Notes: generated from the sequence alone by a model not told the origin. A DNA stretch of 64,000 bases from Chlorokybus atmophyticus (GCA_009103225.1 RHPI01002656.1:260096-324095), one strand, 5' to 3'. Counted from the stretch's first letter, positions 11,246-24,000 are shown. Program-made: numbers and translations.

Positions 11246-14200
11246 CTACAGCATCAGCAAGCAATGCCATGACCGCGTGCATGACTGCTGAGCCTCAATG
11301 CATAAGTGAACATGCCTGAAAGCGTTGACCAGCTCCATGTTTTCTGGGTCCAGCTGGCAACCTTCAAAGAATGCCGTTGCTGCGTCTTCATAACGCTTCA
11401 TTGCTCTGTATGCTGCTCCTTCTCGGAAGCATGCCTGTTGACATTGACAACCAGCCAGGTTGTCATCAACAAGAGAAGAGGACTATTAGCGTATTATACG
11501 TGCATGTTGAAGCAACTTTCCCAGCTGACCCACACAGGGGTACCACCAACACTTGCCTTAGCCCAGTCCGGACGCAGTACCCGTGCATGCTGACCATCTT
11601 GCAAAGCTCCTTCAAGATCGCCAGCATGAAGCCGTGCAATGCTACGATTGGAATGCAGAACACCGCTCCCACGATCGAACTGCAGCGCCTGCCAAGCAAG
11701 GTCCCTCTCACTACCTCGAGCGTAGCTTTGAAGGGCAGCATGCACCACACCAAAAGATGAGTTGTCGTACCTGAGAGTATAAAGCAATCGCTTGGTCAAA
11801 CTGCTTTTGCCTGTATGCCTCATCTCCCGCTTGCTTGAGCTTTAGAGATTGGGCTGCCGCCTCCGGGGAGACAGGTTCTATAGTCCATGCTGTTGGTGTG
11901 GCAGCATGGCTCGTGGGTTTACTAGAAGCACTCTGTGCTGCGATGCTGGGCGCATAAGCTCGCATCACAGACTGCACATCCCACGACGGCACATTCGGGT
12001 CGGGTGTTGTGCGCGGCAAGAGTAACTCTATCACATTGCGCTGGCCCGCAAGAGCCGCGGCACTGATAGGTGTGTCTCCCTCCTATACGACATGGAATTG
12101 ACCTAAGGAACTTTTTAAACCACACATTAAGACAAGGCCCCGATGACTTACCTGATCCCTGAGGTTTGCATCTGCGCCTGCTTTGAGAAGCTCCGCCACC
12201 ACCTCAGCAAAGCCACTATCAGCTGCCACGAACAAGGGAGTGACTCCTCCAGTTGCGCGCAAATTGGTGTCTGCCTTGGCCTGCAGGTATGCAATGGAGA
12301 TGAGAGCCACATGTTGCGCTGTTTGCTGTCATTACATGCGTCTTGAGCTCCTTTACTCACATCAAGAAGAACCTTCACTGTGTCCAAGTCTCCTGCAGCG
12401 GTGGCCATCATCAGCGCTGTGACACCATCCTCCCTCGCAGCACTTGGCTGGATGCCCAACCATGACGATACCAACAAAGTCAGCTGCTTGTTCACGCAAC
12501 AGCCTAATCCAGAGCAATAACTGGCGTACTGACTAGCATGCCATGTTAGCATGGAGAAGGGATGCAGGGTATGAAACCACCTTCGTAAGCTGTAGTTCAC
12601 AAGCCGGAATCCAGCACAAGAACGTAGGCATGCTACACTAGTACCTCTGCTGCATGCTCAAGAAGCAGTTGGACGGTTTCGCAATGACCGTGGCCAGCAG
12701 CCCACAGCAGGGGTGGGCCGTTATTGCTTGGAGCGTTGACATCGACTCCTCGCGCCAGTAGTGCCTCGGCCAAACCGTTGGCTCCTGTTTATGAACGGAT
12801 GCTTAGTAAAGGCCAACGTTTTCCCTGTACTCACTGACTGGCTGCTGATAGCCCGTCAGTTCAGTGTTAGAAAAGAGAAACCAATGCAAACGGGTAAGAG
12901 TGACAATGATAATGGCACGACTTGAAAAAGAGCGCGTGCGTATACTTCAACATCAACCAGAATGATGACAGACAAACACAAGTTGACACGCCCGCCCACC
13001 CGCCCACCCACCATACACACACCTTCAGCAGCAGCGTGGTGAAGTGCCTGCGCGCGTGTGCTCATCTCCTTTGCTGCTGGATCCGCACCCTTGCTCAGCA
13101 GATACACAGCTGCATCCTCATGACCTCCTCGCGCAGCAAGCAGCAACGGCGTCTCTCCTGACATTCACCCAACATTGGCATCATGCTGTTGGTCTTGACA
13201 CAGCACTGAATATGCCTTAACACAACTGACTAGTCGGTAAGGCGCTGCAGGGTAAACATTGACAGTATCCAACCCTTGCAAGCAACCATGTTCCACATTA
13301 CACACCATGGTCATCAGCAAGGTCAACAGCAACACCGAGCTCTTCAACCAGGTAGGCGCATGCGCCCGTATGGCCGTTCAGTGCAGCAAAGTGCAGCGGG
13401 CTTCGGCCGTTGCCATCCCGCACAGACTGCACCACAGCGGCCACGCCTGCCCCTTCATCACATGCCTTTGCAGACAGCCTGCATGACGCAGCAAACAAGC
13501 TCACTTATGTCTACTTGTGCACAATGTACTATGCACAAAGTGCAGCCTTCAGCGCGGCGTACCGCAGCAGCTCGACGTTGCCCTCCTGTGCTGCCCTAAG
13601 CAAGCTGTTCACGCGCGCGCGTGCGGCCAAAGCCTCGCCCGCTCCAGTGTCTTCGCCGCGTTGGTTGCTAGCTGGCGCTGCTGCCGCTTGCTGGATTGTT
13701 GCACTGCCCGTAAGCTGCGGCCACACCTGCGCTTTCCCACACAACAACAGTCACACCTTGTGTGCATGACACTGACTGTGCGCACTGACCTAGCCTAAGT
13801 CTGAGGTGAAAGCTGCTATCTGTCAACTGCTACCACTGCCATGCCTGTAAAGGGTTCTGCTTGGCCAAGGAGACAACAACTGCAGGAGGGCGAGCTTCGA
13901 CTCGCCAGTTGGACTTGTTTTTGTCAACTAGCGCAAACAGAGGGTTGGCGTCCACGAACAGGTGCTTGTCATCACGCACAGTCACTTCCACCCTCAGAGA
14001 CTGCGGCTCTATCTGCAAGACGTGCAGCAAACCAGCACAGACAATCAGCCTTCAGCTTGATTGTCGCCTCAAGATTACAGAGCAGCAAGCGCATCCATCT
14101 CGCTGCTGTGAGTATTCCAGTGCATGCATGCTGAGAGGGTGGCAATGCACAATCAGCTCAAGTTAGCTCAGTACGCTTGACGCTGCTGCAAGAAGCGAAC

Positions 14201-14394
14201 GCTCAAACTTGACCGCATGACAACCATACATTAAGATCAACACGATAGCCAGTGCGACATGCACAGCGACACCCATAACACCACCCAGCAACACTTACCT
14301 TAACGCTAACAGCTTGCTTGGTGGCTGCTGCGGCGGGGAGAGGTACGCGCACCTCGGCAACCTTCCCGCGGTCCGTAAACTCCGGGCCAGCCAT
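11246..14394 (-). CDS. CS (p23-like) domain, ankyrin repeats and TPR protein, probable Hsp90/Hsp70 co-chaperone
   Basis: Predicted 571 residues from eleven exons in continuous phase: 14394-14299, 14012-13845, 13726-13563, 13478-13306, 13157-13023, 12784-12645, 12447-12361, 12280-12152, 12082-11771, 11679-11557, 11434-11246. Residues 5 to about 95 form a CS/p23 fold (V-R-V-P-L-P, then LRVEV, then SNWRVE and VVVSLAK). Six or seven ankyrin repeats follow (motifs SPLHFAALNGH, TPLLLAARGGH, TPLFVAADSG). The C-terminus has three TPRs (GDEAYRQKQFDQAIALYSQ, VLHSNRSIARL, FREGAAYRAMKRYEDA). The TPR clamp residues are mostly conserved (K, N, K, R), with Asp at one usual Asn. Plant ANK-TPR proteins bind chaperone C-termini; a CS domain on the same chain is unusual. 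Two introns (13727-13844 and 11435-11556) appear to be GC-AG. Divergent from TIM23. Confidence 0.82.
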
Positions 14395-14825
14395 TCTGGC
14401 CCAACCAGCCTCCGCAACAACCCCTGCCAGGCAACGAATCTACAGCAGCCTGGTGTGCTAAACCTTTTCCGCCTGTACTTGCCGCCGCCCTGCCTTTGGC
14501 CTGGTGGCGCCGATATCGACGCTCGTGCACACATTGGTCTGATATCGGAGCAGCCGGCTCGATACTTTGCCTTGCCGCGCGCGCTGGCGTTGTTTTCAGG
14601 CTCATAGCTGAGCTGGCAAGCGGCGGCGGCGGAAGCGGCGGCGGGAGAGGGGTCACGTTGTGCGCTTGTCCAGGGCGGTGAATAGCGCGGGTGTGGTGGG
14701 CAGGGAGGGAGGACTGAGTGCAAGCTCAGCGTTCTAAAAGTTAGCAGGCCTGGTGCTTGTTATAGGTGACGACTGTCTGCTGCTGGGAGGGGAGAGTTGG
14801 GGTGGAGGAGTTGAGGGTGCCAAGC
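14395..14825. promoter_or_regulatory. Divergent promoter region between the CS-ANK-TPR gene and TIM23
   Basis: 431 bases between two start codons. GC-rich with GGC/GCC runs around 14610-14650 and no TATA box. Open frames here are low-complexity Pro/Arg translations and are not called. Confidence 0.4.
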
Positions 14826-15998
14826 ATGAGCTTGTTCCGGCGGCGGCGCGAGCTGGAGGAGCCTCCTGTTGTCGAGGCGCCGGTGACGTCCGCTTCTGCT
14901 GCACGTACCACTGAGCTGCTGCCATCAGCAGAGGCCCACACGGACGACTTGTCGAGGCCGGCAGCTGGCCGGCTCTACAATCCGTACGCAGAGCTTCCAG
15001 CGCCGTTTGATATCAACCAGCTACCGGTAATGCTCAGTTCACAATCGGTGGTCGTTTGATGCGCCTATACCAGTATTCTCGCTGACTGCTGAACGAGCAG
15101 GACCAGAGCGTTGAGCTCAAGTTTGTTTGAATGCTTGCATGCATGTGTGCGCTGCGTTGCTTTGCTATGATTGCAGTTAACTGTAACCCGTTTGTAACAC
15201 TCAAGCTCTTGTTTCCTGTCAGTGTTGAAGAGGAGTATCTGTGTACACACTACTCACGCACATGAGTCTGTTGCAGCTGTTGAGAGAACTTATTGAGTTG
15301 TCAAGTCTTGTACAGTGATAACAAGAGGAGTTTGCCGTATCAAGAATACCATGCATGCATGCTTGCAACGTTGCGCACTTTCCATTCAACAAAGCGCTGC
15401 TTAATGTGAATGTTCAATGCAGGGGTTATATCAATTGCCGGATGCGCCTGAGCACTTATTCGGTGAAGAAGCGCTCAATAAGCGAAGATCATGGAGCGAA
15501 AATTTGACGTATTACACTGGCAGTGGTTATCTAACAGGTGCCATTGCTGGCGGCGGGTATGGCATTGTGGAGGGGTGGAGAGCTAAACCAGAATCAGGTC
15601 AGCAGCTGATTTCCCTAAACAAATTTGTGTGTCAAGGCTGCAGTTGTGGGAATAGTGAATTGAACAGTGTGCCTGTTATGTATGTTACAGGCGTTGATAC
15701 AACAAAGTTGAGGATAAACAGGCTACTAAACAGCGCCGGACAGCGTGGGCGGACAGCAGGGAACGCTTTGGGTACTCTGGGTCTGTTCTATTCCAGTTCT
15801 GAGAGCTTCATCAGCTACTTGCGTGGCACGGACGACTGGCTGAACTCGCTGGGGGCTGGCCTGGCTTCAGGTGCAGTGTACAAAGCATCTGCGGGGCCGA
15901 GGACCGCGGCAGTGGCAGCTGCTGCTGGGGGCTTGGCGAGCGCTGCGCTGCTAGCTGGCAAGCAAGTGACCAAGCGTTATGCTCATCAATTTATGTAG
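14826..15998 (+). CDS. TIM23: TIM23, channel subunit of the mitochondrial inner-membrane presequence translocase
   Basis: Core channel subunit that moves presequence proteins across the inner mitochondrial membrane. Three exons, 14826-15026, 15423-15597 and 15691-15998, give 227 residues, the usual Tim23 size. The N-terminal 90 residues are soluble. They are followed by G-S-G-Y-L-T-G-A-I-A-G-G-G-Y-G and the signature LRINRLLNSAGQRGRTAGN shared by Tim17/Tim23 proteins, then three more Gly/Ala-rich membrane segments and a short basic end (KRYAHQFM). The GxxxG-rich helices are typical of this family. Both introns are GT-AG. The ATG at 14826 is chosen because the Arg-rich MSLFRRRR start lies directly after the GC-rich promoter; an in-frame upstream ATG at 14766 would add 20 unrelated residues. 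Confidence 0.93.
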
Positions 15999-16779
15999 GC
16001 GGGCTACTGCAATAGCACAGGGCCCATGGAGTTTTGACATTTGGCTTGCGCGGAGATGTTGGTGATGGGTTGTGCGAATCATTAGGACTTGCTGCCCCTT
16101 CATCCGAGCACCAGTATTGGCCACCATTGTGGGCATGCGGTTGGTGGTTAGTTGCTTGTGCGTGTAGAGTCTGTTTTTGCAGCTTATTGAATTCATGATA
16201 ATCGCTTCACGCTTAGGCAGTGAGATATTGGCCAGATTTATTACTCCTTCTGACTGAGCAAGGTGCATGTGAGCAAGAATCCTTATTTGTTTGTGATTAC
16301 TCCACAGTCAAGAGGTTAATCTCATACATCATCATATCATCTGTTCTTTGACAAAAAGGAAAAACATGACATTAAAAGCAATGTAGCTTGTACACATCAA
16401 CATGCCCGTGTGTTTATGGGCAAGTCATGCACATTGCAGAACTCTGCGCTGTAAAAGCACCATCAAGCCACGAGTACATAAATCTTTGAAACTATGCTAG
16501 GCATGCAATAAGTGCCGCGCATTCGTAATCCGTCAGTCACAATGGTAATGCAGCCACTATTGCGCATTGCCTTGAACAGTGTAACAGTGAATGTGAGCCG
16601 TATAAAAGTTGCACGTTGAGGGACAAGTTATCACGGTAATTTGTTGCAGAAGCCCTTGGTGCAAAATCTCCTTCCGGAGGACTACCGGTAGGTGGTTGGC
16701 CGCAACCTGATACATTATGACTTTTCACGAAGTGACCTAAGTGAACTCGCGGAAAAACATCGCGTCAAAGTCAGGGATG
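15999..16779. other. TIM23 3' UTR and intergenic sequence
   Basis: About 780 bases with no supported gene. Open frames are short and lack family features. The sequence is AT-richer than the genes on either side. Confidence 0.4.
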
Positions 16780-16864
16780 TGCCGGCTGTGGGGTTTGAAC
16801 CCACGCGTGATTGCTCACAGGGGATCTTAAGTCCCCCCCCTTAGACCAACTCGGGCAAACCGGC
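16780..16864 (-). tRNA. tRNA-Leu(TAA)
   Basis: 85 bases fold as a class II tRNA. The acceptor strands GCCGGTT and AGCCGGC pair with one G-U, the discriminator is A, the anticodon stem GGGGA/TCCCC encloses loop CTTAAGA with anticodon TAA (plus-strand 16827-16829), a long variable arm follows, and the T arm contains GGTTCAAACC. No intron is present. An 8-base G run in the D-arm/anticodon-stem region is a homopolymer where a base-count error is possible. Confidence 0.95.
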
Positions 16865-17066
16865 CTTGGCAACTCGGAATGGTTGAACCTTTGCAATATA
16901 AGCCAAAGGTAAACAGATTCTACGTCGTCCGATGTGAATGATCTGACGGTTAACACGGCTTTGTAAGCAGTCATTCGACGGCGATTGCAGCTTACACGTA
17001 GTGAAGGGCCTGCGCTACAGACGGCGTAGATTGCTCAAGTGTGGATGCTCAGACGCCATGTGTGAC

Positions 17067-17076
17067 AAACCCTAAC
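17067..17076 (+). promoter_or_regulatory. Telo-box (AAACCCTAAC) upstream of RPS20
   Basis: Exact plant telo-box core about 130 bases upstream of the RPS20 start codon. Telo-boxes are typical of ribosomal-protein promoters, so position and target agree. Confidence 0.55.
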
Positions 17077-17207
17077 GCAAGCCGCGGCCTACATTTCACC
17101 GCCGCCGCCGCCCCTGTCGCCGTCATCGCCGCCTCCTGCTGGCTTGGACTCTTGGGGTAGAAGGGGCAGCGGGAAGGATATTGGTTTGAGGGGAGAGACC
17201 TACAGCG

Positions 17208-18051
17208 ATGGCGCTGGCGCTTGGATCGGTGACGGCGTCTCTGGGCAGGCTCAGCATTGCCGCCCCCAGGCGGCAGCAGCAGCAGCGGCCTCGTGGACTG
17301 CAGCTGGCCTCCAGCAGAGCCTCCCTGCGCGGAGAGTCCCTTTCAGGTGAGAGCGGTATCTTCGACATTGGGGTTCTATACTGTCCGCAATGCGTGAACC
17401 ACACTAGGCTTGATCTTGCGAGTGATGAGTTAACATTCATTCCATCAACCCAATAGTTACGATTAGCAGACCCTAGTTCTTAGAATTGATATTTTCCATG
17501 CGCAACTGCAGTGCGTTCGCGCAAGCCTGCTGCAGCCACCCGCGCTTTTGTGCTGGAAATTGTTGCTAAGCAGAACGCCGAGAAGCGCACGCGACAAAAT
17601 GAGACGCGACGCATGCGCAACAAGGCTCGCAAATCAGAGTTGAGGACACGGGTGAAGAAGGTAAGCGCATGGTTGGTTGACTTTTGTCAGTTATTGTGTG
17701 CCGTCCATCCTGTTGTTTCAATTAATGCATGAACGTGTCAACTGCTTGGCAAATTGTTCAGTGCCATTCACCCACCAGCCTTAATCCAAACGTTGTCATT
17801 GGTCTCCTGCGTAGGTTGTGGTTGCCCTTGAAGCCTTGAGGAAGAACGCTGACAAGGAAGCCCTCGAGCCGGTTGAGAAGCTGCTTGGCGAGGCGTACTC
17901 TGTCATTGATAAGTGCACCGGCAAGGGCACTCTGCACAAGAACACAGCCGCACGCAAGAAGTCCGCCATTGCCCGGTTGAAGCGCACCGTGCTGATTGAG
18001 CTCGGCTGGTACACGCCCACGCCCGCAACGGACGCCACTGCCTCAGCGTGA
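17208..18051 (+). CDS. RPS20: Plastid ribosomal protein bS20 (nuclear encoded)
   Basis: Bacterial-type small-subunit protein that binds 16S rRNA in the chloroplast ribosome. Exons 17208-17346, 17512-17660 and 17815-18051 give 174 residues. About 45-60 leading residues are rich in Ala, Ser, Arg and Gln with almost no acids, as in plastid transit peptides. The mature part carries the S20 signature NAEKRTRQNETRRMRNKARK, followed by SELRTRVKK and, near the end, GTLHKNTAARKKSAIARLKR. The C-terminus extends slightly beyond the bacterial protein. All introns are GT-AG. The upstream telo-box suggests co-regulation with other translation genes. A mitochondrial destination is less likely because bS20 is generally a plastid protein in green eukaryotes. 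Confidence 0.93.
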
Positions 18052-18850
18052 GACAGAGTGTGCTCTCTGGCGCGCTTGTCCCAGTTATAGGTACCACACC
18101 GACTGCCTGGTTTGCTGCCTTTGGTCGGGCAACGCTTGCGTATCGCTAAGTTGAGCAAGCTGCCAAAATGTGCTAGGCTATATTAGCACTAGCTGAGATA
18201 ACTGGATGTGCATTGTTATATACTTGTGACGGGTGAAACAGATGTGTAGGTGTGGACAAGAGCTTTTGCCTCTATGCCCAGCGCCTATTTGTATTGCAGT
18301 GAGCTACACCAGGTCCAATGTGGTGTGATTGCGCTGTTCCCTCGCACTGTACTGCTGTCCTTGTACTTGTCAACTTCATGTTCTTGTTTGAGACCTAGAG
18401 CTATCTGGCGCTCCAAAGCATTGCACTGCAACCGAGTGTCTGGGATGCCAATGCAGTGCAATTGCCCTGGCATCCGCTCAGCGGACAACACACACAGCTG
18501 CATCATTTTGTGCGCATATGTGGTGAGCAAATGCAGCGTGTAACCAATGTGGTTACACGCTGCCATGCCCATGGCCCTGTAGTCAATGTGGTCACTGCAG
18601 TGACTGCAGATATCCGACAGCATTGCACACGGCCATTTATAGTACTATGCACTTGCTGCGTGTGGTCCATTCATTGAGACAGTGCAAGCTACTTCTGTGA
18701 CTACAGCTTCTACAGCTCTCGTCACGTACCAGGCAATACAAGCTAGCTATGTATTCTGTAAATCAGTGCTCTCACTACACCATCAATTCTGTCAATGGCC
18801 AACCGCATCTCAAACATGCCATGAGAGTGAACAGTGTAGGCAATTCTGAC
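18052..18850. other. Convergent 3' regions of RPS20 and the methyltransferase-family gene
   Basis: 799 bases with short repeats such as repeated TGCAGTG/CACTGCA words around 18420-18610. No coding feature is supported. Confidence 0.4.
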
Positions 18851-19646
18851 TTACATCCATCGCCGGACCTTTTTCGTGTATTGGACATACCGCATGCCGA
18901 ACTTGGACCGCATGTAGTCCTCCTCAGCAGGAATAACAATGTACACGATGTACAGAACGAAGGGGATGGCGGTGAGTACCAGCCAGTATGTGTTCATGGC
19001 GGCTGCCAGACCAGCTTGAAGGAAGAAAAAGGACATGTAGATAGGATTGCGGCTTTGTCCAAAAGGCCCGGTCGTCACGATCGCCGACACCTTCTGGTGA
19101 TGCTTAACGCTGGTCTTGTTCTTTGCAAGCTCCGCCAGACTCATGTAGAAGATGAATACAGCTGCACATGCACGTATGGATGCAGCTAAGGAAAAGAGCC
19201 AGCGAATGTGTGCATATTCAGCAGCAAGTGTTAGCATGCCCATGTGCGCACTCCTGGACATGATCACACGTATGCACACGGACACCCAAGGGCATGCCAG
19301 TGAAAATACTGTGGGGTTCGCACTCGCGAACATGCACACACGCAACATGGGGTTGCCACTTGTGGTGAGTTGAAGCCTCCAAGTCACAACATGGATGTGT
19401 ACTGCATGTATGATCGGCACTGCTGCCTGGGGTACCTGTGGAAAGCGCGAACGCGGCCGCCAACAGCTTTACAAAGTAGTGTTCCTCAGTGAACATGATA
19501 AATGGCTTGTAGAAGAACTTGAGCATCACCCCGAGGACAATGCATGCGAGCTGAAACACGGGCGGCGGGACCTTCACTTCAGGAGAGTTGCCGGGGTCGG
19601 CCGCATGCCCTTTGAATGGCGACAGCACGCTCTCTACCCCGCTCAT
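18851..19646 (-). CDS. Isoprenylcysteine carboxyl methyltransferase-family (ICMT/PEMT-like) membrane protein
   Basis: Small integral-membrane methyltransferase-like protein of 181 residues from exons 19646-19436 and 19185-18851 (phase 1 junction). After a hydrophilic start (MSGVESVLSPFKG) come four hydrophobic segments. The C-terminal half has the family pattern: VTTGPFGQSRNPIYMSFF (S-R-N-P-x-Y in the cofactor site), then IPAEEDYMRSKFGMRYVQY and a basic K-K-V-R-R-W end. These motifs occur in ICMT and related bacterial phospholipid or cysteine methyltransferases that use S-adenosylmethionine. The substrate cannot be told: it is shorter than classical ICMT and resembles bacterial-type members. 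The stop TAA overlaps a GTAAGT donor-like string, so a longer spliced form is possible but not needed. Convergent with RPS20. Confidence 0.75.
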
Positions 19647-21087
19647 GGCTGCAACGCAGAATGCAGTATGCTTTGAACATCGAAATTCAATGAGTATGGT
19701 CAGCACAAGGTGCGGCAACTTGCACGCAGTGTCAACAACACAACGTTTTGGCTGAAAAAGTGAAAGCAGTTGACCAGCAGCCGATTGGCCAGCGGCAACC
19801 ACTTTTACACAAAGCTACCAAGCCAACGGCAACATTTTACAGCCAGAAGATTGAAGACAGGCAGACAACACTGCCGCCCAACACAATGTTACCGTTGTGC
19901 TGTGCACACGGACACGCGAGGCTACATATCCACTGTACAGACGAGCGATGTGCATTGTGCAGAGCGTGATTGTCGCTGACAATGTCTGTGGGTTCAGGCC
20001 TTTGCAGATTGTATGTCAAGAAATGTCGTTGATGCACAAAGTGTAAAGTTGCATGTGTGAGGGGACCATTGCAAGCACAGTTGCAGTGACCAATGCCCTC
20101 TCGAACGCTCACCTGCCACTCGGCGTGTTCACTCCTGTATCGTGTGTTGTTTTAACGTTTCCCTTATGCTTCTCCAATCGGCTGCCGCAAGTACCACCTC
20201 CACGCCACGCCACCCACGCCAATACCTCCGCCGGCCCAACTGACACGCCGCTGGCTCCAAACCCTAAGCGCAGCAGCAGCACCAGGCGGAAGCAGGCTGC
20301 TCCAAGCATCAACCTGCTTGGTTGTCGCTGGTACGGGCGGGCAAGAGGCGGCATAGAGGGCGCTGTGTTCACAAATTGGTGGAACACAGGACAAAGCGCG
20401 CGCAGCTAGGCTTGTTTGGTGAAGCACGCATTGGGCTGTGAGGTTGGCACAGGTGCTGCATGTCTGCAGGTCGGTGTACATCAGTGCCTTGCAAACCCAA
20501 TGCACCCGAGCGGCAAATTGTAAGCACCGGAGTCGGAGACAGAAGTGTAAGCAGAGTGGTGAGGTCCGTGTATTGACGCTACCGTTGCCGTTGTCGTTTT
20601 TGGACAGCACAGAAGACTGCGCATCGAGGTGAGTAGCTAACCGAACTGCAAATCAAATATGTCACAATGAGACACGAGTATGAGCCGACTGCAGTGTTAT
20701 TATTGCTGCTGCCTTGACAGCTGCCCTCTTTGGATCAGACACGTGTGTTGACGTAACCGCTTGGGAAGGTGACTGTGTGGCATGTGGCCGCGTGTTAGAC
20801 ATAGTTGCTGCTTATCATCAAGGTGTACAGCTGTGCACAAATATGTCTGCCGTGTACACAGTTATCACGCGCGTAACACAGTTGTCTAAGGGAGTATTGC
20901 GGTTGCCATGTGCATGCTATGCTCACTTCCATAGTTTATCTTAGAGCAATCCACTTTACATTGAGCCGCTAGACAAGTGCATGGTGGTTGAGTTGATGTA
21001 GGGAATTACTTGGGAGAAAGCAGCAGCGACAGCAACATGCGGATGTGCGCTTGATCTCACTGACAATCTGGGCATAACTTGGCAGCC
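19647..21087. promoter_or_regulatory. Divergent intergenic region upstream of CASP and the ICMT-like gene
   Basis: 1.44 kb separates two divergent starts. An exact telo-box AAACCCTAA lies at 20259-20267. Open frames in both directions (for example around 20110-20410) are compositionally biased and carry no recognisable domain. A small unannotated gene cannot be excluded. Confidence 0.35.
20259..20267 (+). promoter_or_regulatory. Telo-box AAACCCTAA
   Basis: Exact match to the plant telo-box in the CASP/ICMT-like intergenic region, about 820 bases from the CASP start and 610 from the other start. Which gene it serves is unclear. Confidence 0.35.
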
Positions 21088-24000
21088 ATGGACAAGCTGT
21101 TTACAAAAGCGCTCGGCGCAATAGAGGACACCATCAACGAGTATCCAGTCAATGCGGTCCCGGCTGCACTTCCGCATTCCGCTCCGACGGACGAAACGGC
21201 AAGGCGGGCTCTTGCGTTCTGGAGAGACGTGGCATTGCAAGCCCGCAAGGCAACTTGGGACGAACAGGCAACGCAGGTATGTCGTGTGCAGTAGTATGGT
21301 ACGCATGCATGATGTGCTTGCGAACAACCACATTTGACAGTGTGTGGTGGTGTGTAGGTTGCAGACCTGCAGGAAGGCAGCTTGAAGAGCCGCAAGCGCC
21401 TGGCTGAGCTTACCAAAGAGTTCAGGTCTGGCAACTCAACCGAAGCGGACATCAAGAAGCTCATACCTTCTTATCAGTCAGAGGTAATTTATGCAAGCAA
21501 GTTCTCACACACCCGAAGAACTAGTACCAATGTGCATTGCTGCAGGTTGACAGCCTCACGAAACGTGCCAAGTTTGCGGAGGGCGCCTTTCTGGGCCTTT
21601 ACAGGCTGTTTTACGATGCTGAAGACCCAACGCCAGCACTCTCCACACTCGTTGAGCTGCAGCCGCGCCTGCACATGGCTCTGAGCGACAGTCAGCGGCT
21701 ACGCCAGGAGCTCGAGGTGTGTGTATGCGAATGTGGAGGCATATGAGTCCGCGTATGTGCGTGTATATGTAGGTGCGTGTGTGCGTATGAAGGTGTGCAT
21801 GTGTGTGCATGCACGCAGGATGCTTGCTTACGTTAAAGGCAGCACATGACCAGCGCAGTATCCTGGGCCCAGTGTTTGTACAACTGATGGTGTTTGGGTA
21901 GGAGCTGAGAGCCAGCATGGGCGACAAGGAGGTGCTGATTGCAAGGGTTCAGCGGTTGGAGCAGCAGGCAGCAGTGTCGGTATGACTGTCGCCTGTACTG
22001 GAACCAAAGTGCTGTGATGAGAAGACTGAGACGTAATGGTGTGAGTGCAGGATGAAGCTGCTGAAGCCCGCATTCGTGAGGCGGCCAAGGAGGCGGAGGC
22101 TGCATATGAACGGGAACGACAGGCCGCTGACCGCGAACGGCTCGTTCAACGACAGCTGGCAGACTGCCAGAGAGAGCTGCAGCAACTGCAGCAAAGCCAC
22201 GAGTCGGTGCAAAGCATGCTGTTCTCGTTACAGGTAAGCTGTTAGAGCTCTCCTCTCTTAACTCTGCAGCTGGAACGTACCCTGGGCACATGCTGATGGG
22301 ATGGCAGTGCAGGCGCGAGCAGACGAAGACCAGGCGGTCAAACAAGCTGACTCTGAGACACTGTTGGAGGAGAACGAGCTTTTGCGTCAACAGGTGCGGC
22401 TGTGACAGTTTGTCCAGACGCTACTGCATTATGCGCTTTGTATGCATGCTTAGCAACTGTGTACAGCTCAGCAAGTTGCTGAGTTGCAAAAAGTTGCTAA
22501 GCACCAGTTGCTTTGCAGGTGTTGGCGCTTGAAAAGAGTCGTGATGAACTCAGTTCTGAGTTCACCCGTCTTCGTGAAAGCGCTGTACATCCGGCCAGCG
22601 CAAGCGCAAGCGGTGACAGCATGGAATCATACCGGGATACGGAATTGAAGGCGTTGCGTGATGAGGTCACAGACGTGCGCATGCAGCTTGAGGTTGGTGG
22701 ATGTGCACACATGCATGCGCACAAGTGATTGTGTTTGGAGTCCCACATGTGTGTTGTGTGCAGCTTGAGAGAAGTCGCACAGCTCAAATGTCGTTGGAGA
22801 TGCAAGACACCTCCAATGGTGAAGCAGACCGCATTCGGGAGTTGGAACGCCAGCTAGACGAGCGGCCAACTGTTGCGCAGATGGAGTCCTTGCGCAAGCA
22901 GGTATTGGTTGTTTGTTGCCACTGGCAAGTTGCTTGTCGTCTGCTGATTGCGCTTGTGCATCAAAGTGGTGGTGGATCTGTGCACCTCAACACCACAGCT
23001 GTGTACAATCAGCATTCATGGACAGTAGTCAATGCACAAGTATGCATCGACTTCCACAATGATAATGTTCTAAGTCGCGATGTGTTCTTCTCTGCAGGTG
23101 CGAATGCTGCAAGCGTTGGTTGATACCGAAGTCGAGGATGCGTGGGGGGCGGACGAGCAGACTGCAGCAAATACCGGTCAGCAGAATGTGACACAAGCGC
23201 TTCAGAAGAAGAACCGTCAGCTCACTGCTGAGCTGACCACCACAAAGGTGACAGCTGTTGCAATGGCGCCTACTTAAAGCAATGTGTGCAACATTTCTGA
23301 TGCCTGCGTCCTGGCTTTCTGCAGGTGGCGCTTGACCAGCAGCAGTTGGAGAACCAATCGCTACAATCTCAGCTGGCTGAATCGCTGTCTGTCTGCGTAA
23401 ATCAGCGCCAGCTGTTGACCAAGCTTGAAGAAGACCTTCTGCACAGCACTGCGCCATCTACCTCCTTAGAAGATGCAACCATGCGATCAGGTGAGACAAT
23501 AGGTGATACTTACCGGTTATCTGTGAGGAAAAGAGGGCGAGCGTGAGTACGCACAACTTGCCATGCGAGGATGTGGGCACATGGTGGATGTGTCACAATG
23601 CGCAAACTATCACTTCATTTGCCGCAACTTCGATGCAGATGATGCGGAGGCCATCCGTGACAAGGCGAACACACCCTCGCCAGCAAGTACCACAGCCCCT
23701 GATGCCAACAGCATGTTAAGCATTGTCTGTGGACAACGTGACCGCTTCAGAGCGAGTGTGCTGGAGTTGCAGGCGGACAACAACCGGCTTGGCAGCCAAC
23801 TCAGTACGTGTACACACGTTCACCAGCAGGGTCCCTACAAGGCAATCTGGTATTTATCAGTTACTTGGTATCTAAAGCATAATTGCGTCATTCTTGCAGG
23901 TAACCAGCAGCTGGATTTGCAGCGGTTGCGCACGGACAACGTGCAGCTGTATGAGAAAATACGCTTCCTGCAGCGTTACCAGGGACCCAGCACGAAGCCC

